A stretch of DNA of 64,000 nucleotides from Thiohalomonas sp041685045. Its GTDB lineage: Bacteria > Pseudomonadota > Gammaproteobacteria > Thiohalomonadales > Thiohalomonadaceae. The position numbers and the translations under genes are program-made. The first letter of the stretch is position 1. The number at the start of each line of letters is the position of its first letter. This document shows positions 42,127-49,737 of this stretch, in pieces. A model generated the notes under the pieces. The model was not told where the DNA came from. It saw only the letters and a program-made list of their open reading frames with translations, and ran no database searches. The stretch is from positions 310,001 through 374,000 of the forward strand of contig JAWLGP010000001.1 in assembly GCA_041685045.1 (NCBI GenBank), in the 5' to 3' direction.

Positions 42127-42638
42127 CCCCGATGCGCGAGGGCACTGAGCAGGCGATGCAGAAGCTGCGGAGCACGACCACGCTACGCGAGATCCTCGAA
42201 GTGGCCACCGCCTTCGAAGAAAGCGCCCGCGACTTCTACCAAGGCATGATCCCGAAGGTCAGTAAACGCATCCGCTACCTGGTGGAGGAGTTTGCCGCCG
42301 AAGAGCAGGTGCATTATGAGCTGTTCAGCAACATGGCGCAGCGCGAAGACCTGGCCGAACAGGTCAAGGTCGAGCTCGATCGCACCGCAGTGGACAGCCG
42401 GTTTTCCGACTGCATCCATCTACCCGATCTTGGCGAGGACCCGGACGATCAGGCGGTCCTGCAGTACGCGATCGGCCGTGAACACGCTGCGATGCTGCAC
42501 TACACCGAACTGGCCAGGACTGCCCCCGAAGGCCCCATCCGCGACCTGTTCAACTATCTCGCCAATGAAGAGACCCAGCACAAACTGCAGCTGGAAAAGC
42601 TTTACTACGAAATCATCCACCGTGGCGGGGGGGTGTAG
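42123..42638 (+). CDS. Rubrerythrin-like ferritin-family diiron protein
   Basis: A 171-residue four-helix diiron protein whose ATG overlaps the stop of the fusion gene by 4 bases (ATGA). Candidate iron ligands are Glu33 (FEESARDFY), Glu61 and His64 (AAEEQVHYEL), Glu120 (GREHAAML) and Glu150/His153 (NEETQHKL), two repeats of an ExxH pattern. There is no rubredoxin-type domain at the end. Proteins of this type reduce peroxide or oxygen, or store iron. The overlap suggests it acts with the complex, for example as an electron sink or as protection of the clusters. This link is inference. Confidence 0.85.
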   Translation: MTPMREGTEQAMQKLRSTTTLREILEVATAFEESARDFYQGMIPKVSKRIRYLVEEFAAEEQVHYELFSNMAQREDLAEQVKVELDRTAVDSRFSDCIHLPDLGEDPDDQAVLQYAIGREHAAMLHYTELARTAPEGPIRDLFNYLANEETQHKLQLEKLYYEIIHRGGGV

Positions 42639-42701
42639 CAGGCCCGCTGGAACACGGCAGAAAACGCCTTGGTCGACACCTGGGGGCGCTTTACGTCAGT
42701 A

Positions 42702-42717
42702 GTGGACAGGTATACAG
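42702..42717 (+). promoter_or_regulatory. Candidate LexA (SOS) box upstream of yebG
   Basis: GTGGACAGGTATACAG matches 11 of 16 positions of CTGTATATATATACAG, including the 3' half TATACAG, with a mismatch at the first base. It lies 28 bases before the yebG ATG. E. coli yebG is LexA-controlled, which makes a degenerate box plausible. Confidence 0.45.
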
Positions 42718-42745
42718 TGCCGGCGCAACAACACAGGAGAAACTC

Positions 42746-43093
42746 ATGGCCGTTGTCACCCGTTATGTCGTTATTCGCAATGAGAGGGAGGAAGGCGTGT
42801 TCGCTACCCAGCAAGAGGCCGATGCCTACGATGCCATGTTGGACCGCGCCGAACAGCTCATGGAATTGCTGGAGGCGGAGCAGGAATCGCTCGGGCTGAG
42901 CACAGACCACATCGAAGCGGTCGCCCGGATGCTGGCGAACCGGACCGATGCGATGGCGGCTATTTTCGCGCCGGCCAAGGGCGGGAAGCGCGCCAAGGCG
43001 GTAACAACGCCGAAGGCGAAGGCGAAGACTAGCGCGGGTGAAAATCCGGAGTCGGCCGACGAACCGCTGGCCAAGGTCGCGGGTCAGAACTGA
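42746..43093 (+). CDS. yebG: YebG-family DNA damage-inducible protein
   Basis: A 115-residue protein. The first 35 residues (MAVVTRYVVIRNEREEGVFA then QQEADAYDAMLDRAEQL) match the YebG family pattern of basic beta strands and the EADAYDxMLD segment. A basic carboxy tail (KGGKRAKAVTTPKAKAKTS) is longer than in E. coli. The AGGAGA ribosome site precedes the ATG. The biochemical role of YebG is unknown even in E. coli. Confidence 0.88.
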   Translation: MAVVTRYVVIRNEREEGVFATQQEADAYDAMLDRAEQLMELLEAEQESLGLSTDHIEAVARMLANRTDAMAAIFAPAKGGKRAKAVTTPKAKAKTSAGENPESADEPLAKVAGQN

Positions 43094-43135
43094 CGCGAGA
43101 CAAGGTAAACCGCGGCATCGCACGAAGGAGCCGGT

Positions 43136-43924
43136 GTGTTTGGACTACTGCGCAGCAAACCGTTGCTGGACGAGGACTCCGCCTGGTGGATCTTCGACGT
43201 CTACGGCTGGGCCTTGCGCCATCTCGGGAGCGACGTGTTCTACCGGGAAACCCGGCTGATACTGCCGACCGCCGAGTACTTCCCCGGCCGGGCCGACTCC
43301 GTGCAGGCGATGGCGGAGTTGGTGTTCGAACGCGTGGTGGATTACGCCGGCATGGGGCACTGGCCGCTGAGGCTGGCACCGCCGGGACAACCCGCTTCAG
43401 GCAGTGCCGGCTCTTTGCATCTTGCGGGCCCCTTGCGCGGGGAAGGGGCACGCCCTGCGACGCCGGAGACGCCGACAGAATGGCTCTCCGTCGGCTATGC
43501 GCCGGGACTTGTCAACGACCCCGAGGCGCTGATCGCCACCTTTGCCCACCAGCTGGCCCACCTGCTCGCCTCCCGGGTGGACGAAACCCCGCCGGGTGCG
43601 CGGGAGAATTGGCCCCACTTCACCGAACTGCTGGGCGTATTCATGGGCTTCGGCCTGATGTTCGCCAACAGCGCCTTCAAGGCACCGCGCGGCGGCTGCA
43701 GCGCCTGCGCCGCGGACAACGTCCGGCGCGCCAGCTACCTGTCCCAGTACGACCTCACCTATGCCCTCGCCCTGTTCGCCATCCTCAAGGACATTCGCAA
43801 CCGCGAAGTACTGGCACACCTGAAAAGCCCGCTACGGCCTTTTTTCAAAAGGGCAATCAAAGACATCAAGGATCGGGCCGATGCGCTCGAGGGGCTACAG
43901 GGCATCGGGCGCCCGCTCGAATAG
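43136..43924 (+). CDS. Conserved hypothetical protein with HQLAH motif
   Basis: A 262-residue soluble protein with a GTG start (AAGGAG upstream). It has ATFAHQLAHLLASR, where Gln replaces Glu of the HExxH metalloprotease motif, and a later GGCSACAADN with two Cys. The amino part begins MFGLLRSKPLLDEDSAWWIF; the end reads AIKDIKDRADALEGLQGIG. I do not recognise a named family. The altered motif suggests either a non-peptidase role or a different metal site. Confidence 0.7.
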   Translation: MFGLLRSKPLLDEDSAWWIFDVYGWALRHLGSDVFYRETRLILPTAEYFPGRADSVQAMAELVFERVVDYAGMGHWPLRLAPPGQPASGSAGSLHLAGPLRGEGARPATPETPTEWLSVGYAPGLVNDPEALIATFAHQLAHLLASRVDETPPGARENWPHFTELLGVFMGFGLMFANSAFKAPRGGCSACAADNVRRASYLSQYDLTYALALFAILKDIRNREVLAHLKSPLRPFFKRAIKDIKDRADALEGLQGIGRPLE

Positions 43925-44460
43925 CACGGATTCCGTGTCTCCCCGGTAGGGCTGCGCCATTTTCGAGGGGTCACCACGATCTTCGGAATTCCTCGGCGTT
44001 GCCGATCCGATGAACCTTTCCTATCTGGTTACCCCTTGAACCTGGAACGGCAGTTGGACGCGCTGTGCGTCTGGCGCATCGGCTGACAAGGCGCGACGAC
44101 GCGCAGGGTAGCTTCCTAAAAGGAGGAACAACGCGGGCAGGCGGCGCGCCAGGCGTGCAATCGGGTGCGTAGCGCTCTCGCCGTTTGGGTGACAATTATA
44201 AAAGCCCGAATGCTCTCGTTGTTCAACACGTTACCGAACCTGTGAAGCGGTCAACTGCCGTTTCTGGGTTGAATCAGCCGAAGGATAATTCACCCGGGCA
44301 GCCGACGCCGGACTGAACGTGCAAAAAAAAAGAGGAAGGTTGGGGGACCTTCCTCCAAGTCGTATTGGGGGGTAACCAATGTCCAAGCTTGGAAGTAAGG
44401 ATATGAAAGCCGAGTGAGGCAGTCAAGAACCTGTCGTTCAGTTCCCGTGGCTTGGCCTGG
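43925..44460. other. 536-base intergenic region without a convincing gene
   Basis: Between the HQLAH protein and the diguanylate cyclase gene. Short frames on either strand lack ribosome sites and coding-like composition. The only clear element is a minus-strand terminator at 44323-44355. The part 44190-44280 is more AT-rich than its surroundings. A small RNA cannot be excluded but I see no promoter-terminator pair pointing to one. Confidence 0.6.
44323..44355 (-). terminator. Rho-independent terminator after the diguanylate cyclase gene
   Basis: On the minus strand, GAGGAAGGT pairs with ACCTTCCTC around a six-base loop (CCCCCA) and is followed by nine T. It lies about 105 bases after the diguanylate cyclase stop codon. 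Confidence 0.85.
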
Positions 44461-45621
44461 TCAGCTCGCGACCGCGACCAGATCCCGACCCGACTCCTTG
44501 GCCTGGTAAAGGCCTTGGTCGACCCGTCCGAGCAGTTCTTCGGCGGTTTCGCCGTGGCGCCACTGGGCGACGCCGATACTGGTGGTGAAGGCAATGGTCT
44601 CGTCGCTGTCCGGACTGCGGACCAGGGTATCGTGGCAGAGGCTGCGGATATGCTCGGCGGCGACGCGGGCCTGTGCCTTGTCGTTGCCAGGTAGCAGGGC
44701 CATAAACTCCTCGCCGCCGTAGCGGCCGACAATGGCGCCCTCGGGCAGCGACCGGCGCAATACATTGGCGAATGCCTGCAGGACGGCATCGCCGGCCAAG
44801 TGGCCGAAGGTGTCGTTGACGCGTTTGAACAGGTCGAGGTCGAACAGCAGCACAGAAAGCGCGCCGTCATGGTCGCGGCGGGCGATGATGTCCTGTTCCA
44901 GCCAGCGGAACAGCACCCGGCGGTTCACCAGTCCGGTCAGGGCGTCGCGGGTTGCCTCGCGATAGAGGCGCATGAGCATGTGCAGCTGGGTCATTTGGAC
45001 CCAGAGCGAGATCATGGCCAGCAGCAGCAACAGCCAGATATCGCCCAGGGTCTTGATGTTGAACAGGGAGTTGAAGGCGAACTCGGTCAAGATGAGCGCT
45101 GCGGCCGGAATGGAGACGAAGATGATGCCCTCAAGGAACGTCAGCGGTACCACCGCCAGCAGAGCCACCATCAGGAAGGGCAGGAACGAGTAACCGGCAA
45201 CGACGCCAACGTCGGGCAAGCCGCCGCCGAGCACGATGCGGGAGCCGACGTAAAACAGTGACGGCACCAGCAGGAAGAGCGCGACCCGCATGCGGGCGGC
45301 GTTCAGGCGGTTACAGTGGGAGTGCCATACACCCAAAGCCACCAGCAGCAGCGAGAAGGCGATCCGCAGGCTCACCATCTCGGGGAACGCCTCCGGGGGC
45401 AGGAAAAAATAGTCGATGGGGATCCACAACGGCGCCAACACCGCGAACAGAAAGGCCAGAATGCGGATGCGCACGGAAACGAACTCTGCGCGCGAGTTGC
45501 GGAAGTCGCGCGAGTGCTGCCCGGCGCCGAAAAGATCCTGTGGGCTGATCCGGCGGATCATGTCGCGCACCTTCTCCCCCAACCCCCGTTTTTCCTGAAA
45601 CATCTCCTCGAGCTGAGTCAC
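44461..45621 (-). CDS. Membrane-bound diguanylate cyclase (GGDEF)
   Basis: A 386-residue protein starting at GTG 45619-45621 (AAGGGGG upstream). Six hydrophobic segments lie in residues about 55-210; the sensor domain type is not recognised. The GGDEF domain starts near residue 220 with TRDALTGLVNRRVLFRWLEQ, includes LLFDLDLFKRVNDTFGHLAG and the catalytic GRYGGEEFMALLPG. The RxxD inhibitory site five residues before the catalytic motif is absent, so feedback inhibition by c-di-GMP at that site is not expected. It is divergent from gor and followed by a terminator. Confidence 0.9.
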   Translation of the reverse strand: MTQLEEMFQEKRGLGEKVRDMIRRISPQDLFGAGQHSRDFRNSRAEFVSVRIRILAFLFAVLAPLWIPIDYFFLPPEAFPEMVSLRIAFSLLLVALGVWHSHCNRLNAARMRVALFLLVPSLFYVGSRIVLGGGLPDVGVVAGYSFLPFLMVALLAVVPLTFLEGIIFVSIPAAALILTEFAFNSLFNIKTLGDIWLLLLLAMISLWVQMTQLHMLMRLYREATRDALTGLVNRRVLFRWLEQDIIARRDHDGALSVLLFDLDLFKRVNDTFGHLAGDAVLQAFANVLRRSLPEGAIVGRYGGEEFMALLPGNDKAQARVAAEHIRSLCHDTLVRSPDSDETIAFTTSIGVAQWRHGETAEELLGRVDQGLYQAKESGRDLVAVAS

Positions 45622-45676
45622 GCCCCCTTCCCCCGCAGACAATCCGGATGCCGTCCGCTGTTTATGGTTATTCGCT

Positions 45677-45712
45677 CGATTGTAGCAGGAGCACCCATAG
45701 TTGCTACAATCG
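45677..45712. promoter_or_regulatory. 11-bp perfect inverted repeat between divergent genes
   Basis: CGATTGTAGCA (45677-45687) and TGCTACAATCG (45702-45712) are exact reverse complements with a 14-base spacer, lying between the diguanylate cyclase start (45621) and the gor start (45753). The arrangement fits an operator for a dimeric regulator controlling one or both genes, or a cruciform. The regulator is unknown. Confidence 0.6.
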
Positions 45713-45752
45713 GCGACACGCCTGATAGCCAACAAAACAAATAGGTAAAGCC

Positions 45753-47102
45753 ATGCCCAAGCATTACGACCTTATCGCCATTGGCGCCGGCAGTGGAGGA
45801 CTTTCGGCGGCAGAGCGCGCAGCCCTTTACGGAAAGAAGGCTGCCGTGATCGAGAAAGGGAAGATGGGCGGCACCTGTGTGAACGTCGGTTGCGTACCGA
45901 AGAAGGTGATGTGGAACGCGGCCGGCATCGCCCACGCGTTGAGCGATGCGGCGGGTTATGGCTTCGATGTGATGGTCAACGACTTCGACTGGGGCCAGTT
46001 GGTCGCACGGCGCGAAGCCTACATCAAAGGCATCAATGACTGGTACGGCACCTACCTGGCCGATTCGAACATCGACACCATTACGGGGGAGGCCCGCTTC
46101 GTCGACGCCCACACGCTCGAGGCGGGCGGCGAGCAGTACACCGCCGATCACATCGTCATCGCCCCGGGCGGGACGCCGATCGTGCCGCCGGTGCAGGGGG
46201 CAGAGCACGGCATCACCTCCGACGGCTTTTTCGCCCTGACCGAACAGCCCAAGCGGGTCGCGGTCGTAGGCGCCGGCTATATCGCGGTCGAACTGGCCGG
46301 CCTGCTGCGGGCGCTGGGCAGCGAGGTGGACATGCTGGTGCGCTCCAGCGAATTCCTGCGCGGCTTTGATGCCATGCTGCGGGAAGGACTGATGGAAGAG
46401 ATGGTCAACGCCGGCGTCAACATCCTCTCCAACACCCAGGTCGAGTCCATCGAAAAGATGGACAGCGGCAAGTTGGTCGTGAACTGTCACGGCGGCCACG
46501 TACTGCGCGATTTCGATGCCCTGATCTGGGCCGTGGGGCGACGTCCCCTGACCGACCGGCTCAATCTCGGTGCCGCCGGGGTGGAGATCGATCCGGGCGG
46601 TTACATTCCGACCGACCTCTTCCAGAATACCAATGTATCCGGCATCTACGCCGTAGGCGACGCGACCGGACGTACCCAGTTGACGCCGGTGGCCATTGCC
46701 GCCGCCCGGCGCCTGGCGGACCGCCTGTTCAATGGCCAGGCCGAGCGCCGCCTCGACTACGAGAACATTCCCAGCGTGGTGTTCAGTCATCCACCCATCG
46801 GCACCGTCGGGGTCACCGAGGAGCAGGCGCGCGCCGAGCACGGGGAGGCGGTGAAGGTGTACCAGACCCGCTTTACGCCGATGTACCACGCCTTGACCGA
46901 CCACAAGACCCAGACCGCCATGAAGTTGGTTTGCGTCGGTGCGAGCGAAAAGATCGTGGGCGTGCATCTGCTCGGCCACGGTGTGGACGAAATGCTGCAG
47001 GGGTTTGCCGTCGCGGTGAAGATGGGCGCGACCAAGAGGGATTTCGACAACACGGTGGCGTTGCATCCGACCAGCGCCGAGGAGTTGGTGACGCTACGGT
47101 AA
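45753..47102 (+). CDS. gor: Glutathione-disulfide reductase
   Basis: NADPH-dependent flavoenzyme that regenerates glutathione. The 449-residue product has the FAD motif GAGSGGLSAA (residues 11-20), the redox disulfide TCVNVGCVPKK (Cys42, Cys47), the NADPH-binding segment GAGYIAVELAG followed by MLVRSSEFLRGFD whose two Arg select NADPH, and the carboxy-terminal catalytic LHPTSAEELVTLR. Length and motifs are as in E. coli Gor. The gamma carbonic anhydrase gene follows. Confidence 0.95.
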   Translation: MPKHYDLIAIGAGSGGLSAAERAALYGKKAAVIEKGKMGGTCVNVGCVPKKVMWNAAGIAHALSDAAGYGFDVMVNDFDWGQLVARREAYIKGINDWYGTYLADSNIDTITGEARFVDAHTLEAGGEQYTADHIVIAPGGTPIVPPVQGAEHGITSDGFFALTEQPKRVAVVGAGYIAVELAGLLRALGSEVDMLVRSSEFLRGFDAMLREGLMEEMVNAGVNILSNTQVESIEKMDSGKLVVNCHGGHVLRDFDALIWAVGRRPLTDRLNLGAAGVEIDPGGYIPTDLFQNTNVSGIYAVGDATGRTQLTPVAIAAARRLADRLFNGQAERRLDYENIPSVVFSHPPIGTVGVTEEQARAEHGEAVKVYQTRFTPMYHALTDHKTQTAMKLVCVGASEKIVGVHLLGHGVDEMLQGFAVAVKMGATKRDFDNTVALHPTSAEELVTLR

Positions 47103-47141
47103 ACTGTCGATGGCAAATTGCCCGGCCTGGAGGACCATGCG

Positions 47142-47669
47142 GTGATCCGCCCCTTCAAAGGCGTGCTGCCGCAGGTCGCCGGCTCGGCCTACGTGGACGA
47201 GGCCGCGACGGTGATCGGGGATGTGCACATCGGCGACGACAGCTCCGTCTGGCCGGGTGCGGTGCTGCGCGGTGACGTCAACTGCATCCGGGTCGGCGCC
47301 CGCACCAGTATCCAGGACGGCACCGTACTCCACGTCACCCATGACCATCCGGCGGTGCCCGGCGGTCACCCCTGCCAAGTGGGCGACGAGGTCACCATCG
47401 GCCACAACGTCACGCTCCACGGCTGCACCGTCGAGGACCGCTGTCTCATCGGCATGGGCGCCGTGATTCTGGACGGCGCCCTGATCCGCTCCCACGTGCT
47501 GCTGGCGGCCGGCAGCCTGGTACCACCGGGCAAGGTGCTGGAAGGTGGCTATCTCTGGTTGGGCCACCCGGTACGGCGCGGACGACGGCTGACCGAGGCC
47601 GAACTGGCCTATTTCAGTTATGCCGCGGCCAACTACGTCAACCTGAAAGGTGCGTACGGCTCGAGGTGA
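47142..47669 (+). CDS. Gamma carbonic anhydrase-family protein (YrdA-like)
   Basis: A 175-residue left-handed beta-helix protein, starting at GTG 47142 with GGAGG eight bases upstream (a TTG at 47118 is less likely). The hexapeptide repeats run through SVWPGAVLRGDV, the metal His residues are in VLHVTHDHPA and VTIGHNVTLHGC. Many members bind zinc; carbonic anhydrase activity is unproven. It lies 39 bases after gor and may be co-transcribed. Confidence 0.9.
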   Translation: MIRPFKGVLPQVAGSAYVDEAATVIGDVHIGDDSSVWPGAVLRGDVNCIRVGARTSIQDGTVLHVTHDHPAVPGGHPCQVGDEVTIGHNVTLHGCTVEDRCLIGMGAVILDGALIRSHVLLAAGSLVPPGKVLEGGYLWLGHPVRRGRRLTEAELAYFSYAAANYVNLKGAYGSR

Positions 47670-47753
47670 AAAAACCCAGTCCCTGTGCTTTAGTTTACGG
47701 AGACCTCATAGATTGAGGGAAAAACCAAAACGAGAACGCAAGGGATTGCAGAC

Positions 47754-48239
47754 ATGGATGTTTTCATCGGCAAGATTCCTACGACCACCACCCCGAACCG
47801 CCTCCGCACCCTCTGTGGCAAAGTCGTGAGGCTGCCCGGCAGCGCCCGCGTCAGCGTCGTACGTGCCCGGGACGGTATCGGCAACGAAGTGGTGTTCGGG
47901 CGCGTCAGCATCGAACCGGACAGCGTCGCCAAGAAGCTGATCCGGCGCCTGAATGGCTGTCGCTGCGGAGAACAGGTGCTCGAGGTACGGGAATTCGTTC
48001 ACCGTTCCTACAGCAACGAACGTCGCGCCCTGGACTGGCGCTCGCGCCCTTGGCCGTGGGCCGATCACCGCCGCGGTGAACGGCGGCGGTTCGTCTGCCG
48101 CACTGTCGATCTGTCGCCGATCGCCCCTCCGTGGGCCGCCGCCCCGCAGACGCCACAGCCGCGCCAAACCGAGCCAAGGGCAGCGGGCCCGGAACGGCTG
48201 AGTCCCTTCGACCTGACCTTCGTCTACAACCGCGGATAG
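47754..48239 (+). CDS. RRM-type RNA-binding protein 1
   Basis: A 161-residue protein with an amino-terminal RNA recognition motif (residues about 1-80): RNP2-like MDVFIGKI and RNP1-like FGRVSIEP. The rest is a basic, Pro-rich tail (WADHRRGERRRFVCRTVDLS, PWAAAPQTPQPRQTEPRAAG). It is followed after 4 bases by a second RRM gene, so the two are coupled. RRM proteins in bacteria mostly bind single-stranded RNA in cold or stress responses; no specific role is shown here. Confidence 0.75.
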   Translation: MDVFIGKIPTTTTPNRLRTLCGKVVRLPGSARVSVVRARDGIGNEVVFGRVSIEPDSVAKKLIRRLNGCRCGEQVLEVREFVHRSYSNERRALDWRSRPWPWADHRRGERRRFVCRTVDLSPIAPPWAAAPQTPQPRQTEPRAAGPERLSPFDLTFVYNRG

Positions 48240-48243
48240 CCGC

Positions 48244-48801
48244 ATGGAACTGTTCGTCGGGAACCTCGCCGAGTCGGTCACGCCCACTGACCTCAAACGC
48301 TTTTTCGCCGGATACGGACAGTGTGTCGGTTTCTTGCTGGTCAACCGGGTGATCGACGGACAGGTGAACCGTTGTGCCTACGGTGTTATCGAACCGGAGA
48401 ACGAGGGGCGGCGTGCACTGCGGGAACTCAATCATCGCGACCTGCACGGCCGCGCCATTGTGCTGACGGAACACGTGTCGCCGGAACGGCGTCGACCCCG
48501 GCGAATGCCATGGGGCGGCAAGGAGCGACGCCACCGCAAAAAGCCGGCGCTGATCGAACCGGTGATTGCCGAGGATCGGCGTCGATCCGAACGGCGCCAG
48601 ACCGAGCGGCGGGCAAGCGAACGTCGGGTCGCCGACCGACGTTCACCGGTACAGCCGGCCTTTCCGAGCCCCATGGGCGAGGCGCGCTTCAATGACCACC
48701 GGGTGGCCCAGCGCCGCGTGGGCGAACGTCGAGGCGCCGAACGCCGGCACAGCGAGCGACGGCATGCCGAGCCGGTGAAAGGTGATGATGGCGGAGGTTA
48801 A
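48244..48801 (+). CDS. RRM-type RNA-binding protein 2 with Arg-rich tail
   Basis: A 185-residue protein. Residues about 1-80 form an RRM with RNP2 MELFVGNLAESV and RNP1-like RCAYGVIEP. Residues about 95-175 are extremely Arg/Glu-rich and built from repeated RRxxERR units, such as RRRSERRQTERRASERRVAD and QRRVGERRGAERRHSERRHA. Such tails bind RNA nonspecifically and may drive condensation. It is four bases after the first RRM gene. A repeat element follows immediately. Confidence 0.8.
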   Translation: MELFVGNLAESVTPTDLKRFFAGYGQCVGFLLVNRVIDGQVNRCAYGVIEPENEGRRALRELNHRDLHGRAIVLTEHVSPERRRPRRMPWGGKERRHRKKPALIEPVIAEDRRRSERRQTERRASERRVADRRSPVQPAFPSPMGEARFNDHRVAQRRVGERRGAERRHSERRHAEPVKGDDGGG

Positions 48802-48900
48802 GGGTTAAGAGTGACGGGTGAGGCGTAAGGCGTGACCGGTTACAGTTGGGCTCCAAATGCGTGATTCCTGCCCTTAACCCTTAACTCGTAACGCCTCACG
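48797..48900. repeat. Repeat with TTAAGGGTTAAG and GTGAGGCGT modules
   Basis: The left part (48797-48830) and right part (48871-48900) share the modules TTAAGGGTTAAG (pairing with CTTAACCCTTAA) and GTGAGGCGT in different order. The right part overlaps the last codons and stop of aroE (at 48874), so the element donates the carboxy terminus LREALRVKG. Confidence 0.65.
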
Positions 48901-49728
48901 CAATTCGGCAATCACCGGCCCCGTCTCCGGCCGGACGCCGCGCCAGATGAAGAACGATTCCGCCGCTTGCTCCACCAGCATGCCCAGCCCGTCCACGGCA
49001 TCGCCGCCCCGCTCCCTGGCCCAACGCAGGAAAGCGGTCGGTTCGGCGGCGTACATCATGTCGTAACACAGCGCACCGGGGGCGAGCAGCCCTTCGGGTA
49101 ACGGGGGGACTTCACCCTGCAGGCTGGCGGCAGTGCCGTTGATCACCAGATCGAATCGGTCGCCGGCGAGATCGTCGAAGCCACAGCCGGTCACCGGTCC
49201 CAGCGCGGCAAACGCCAGCGCCAGCTCGCGGGCCCGGGCTACCGTCCGGTTGGCGATCACCAGCGCGGCCGGGCGTTCGGCCAGCAGCGGTTCGAGTACG
49301 CCGCGTACCGCCCCACCGGCCCCCAGCAACAGCACACGGCGATCCGTCAGGGCAGCACCGTGGTTCCGGACCAGGTCGCGTACCAGACCAACCCCGTCGG
49401 TGTTTTCGCCAAACAGGCTGCCGTCCGGCTCGAAGCGGATGGTATTGACGGCACCGGCCAGTTCGGCCCGTTCACTGCGCCGATCCACCAAACGCCAGGC
49501 GTCCTGCTTGAACGGCACCGTGACGTTCAACCCCTTGCCGCCACTGGCCTGGAAGTTGCCGACCACCTGCGCAAAGCCGCCCGGCTCGGCCAGGATGGCA
49601 CTGTAGGTCAGCCGCTGCCCGGTCTGGCGGGCGAAGGCGGCGTGGATCCAGGGCGACTTGCTGTGGGCGATGGGGTTGCCGATCACCGCGTAGGCGTCGG
49701 ACGGGGCATCGAAATCGAGCAGTGACAT
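48874..49728 (-). CDS. aroE: Shikimate dehydrogenase (NADP)
   Basis: Converts 3-dehydroshikimate to shikimate in chorismate biosynthesis. The 284-residue product starts MSLLDFDAPSDAYAVIGNPI. Substrate segments are IGNPIAHSKSPWIH, NVTVPFKQDA and ENTDGVGLVRDL, and the dinucleotide motif is LLLGAGGAVRGVLEPLL. The final residues come from a repeat. It lies 9 bases after the phosphate transporter gene on the same strand. Confidence 0.95.
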   Translation of the reverse strand: MSLLDFDAPSDAYAVIGNPIAHSKSPWIHAAFARQTGQRLTYSAILAEPGGFAQVVGNFQASGGKGLNVTVPFKQDAWRLVDRRSERAELAGAVNTIRFEPDGSLFGENTDGVGLVRDLVRNHGAALTDRRVLLLGAGGAVRGVLEPLLAERPAALVIANRTVARARELALAFAALGPVTGCGFDDLAGDRFDLVINGTAASLQGEVPPLPEGLLAPGALCYDMMYAAEPTAFLRWARERGGDAVDGLGMLVEQAAESFFIWRGVRPETGPVIAELREALRVKG

Positions 49729-49737
49729 CGTCGGGCC

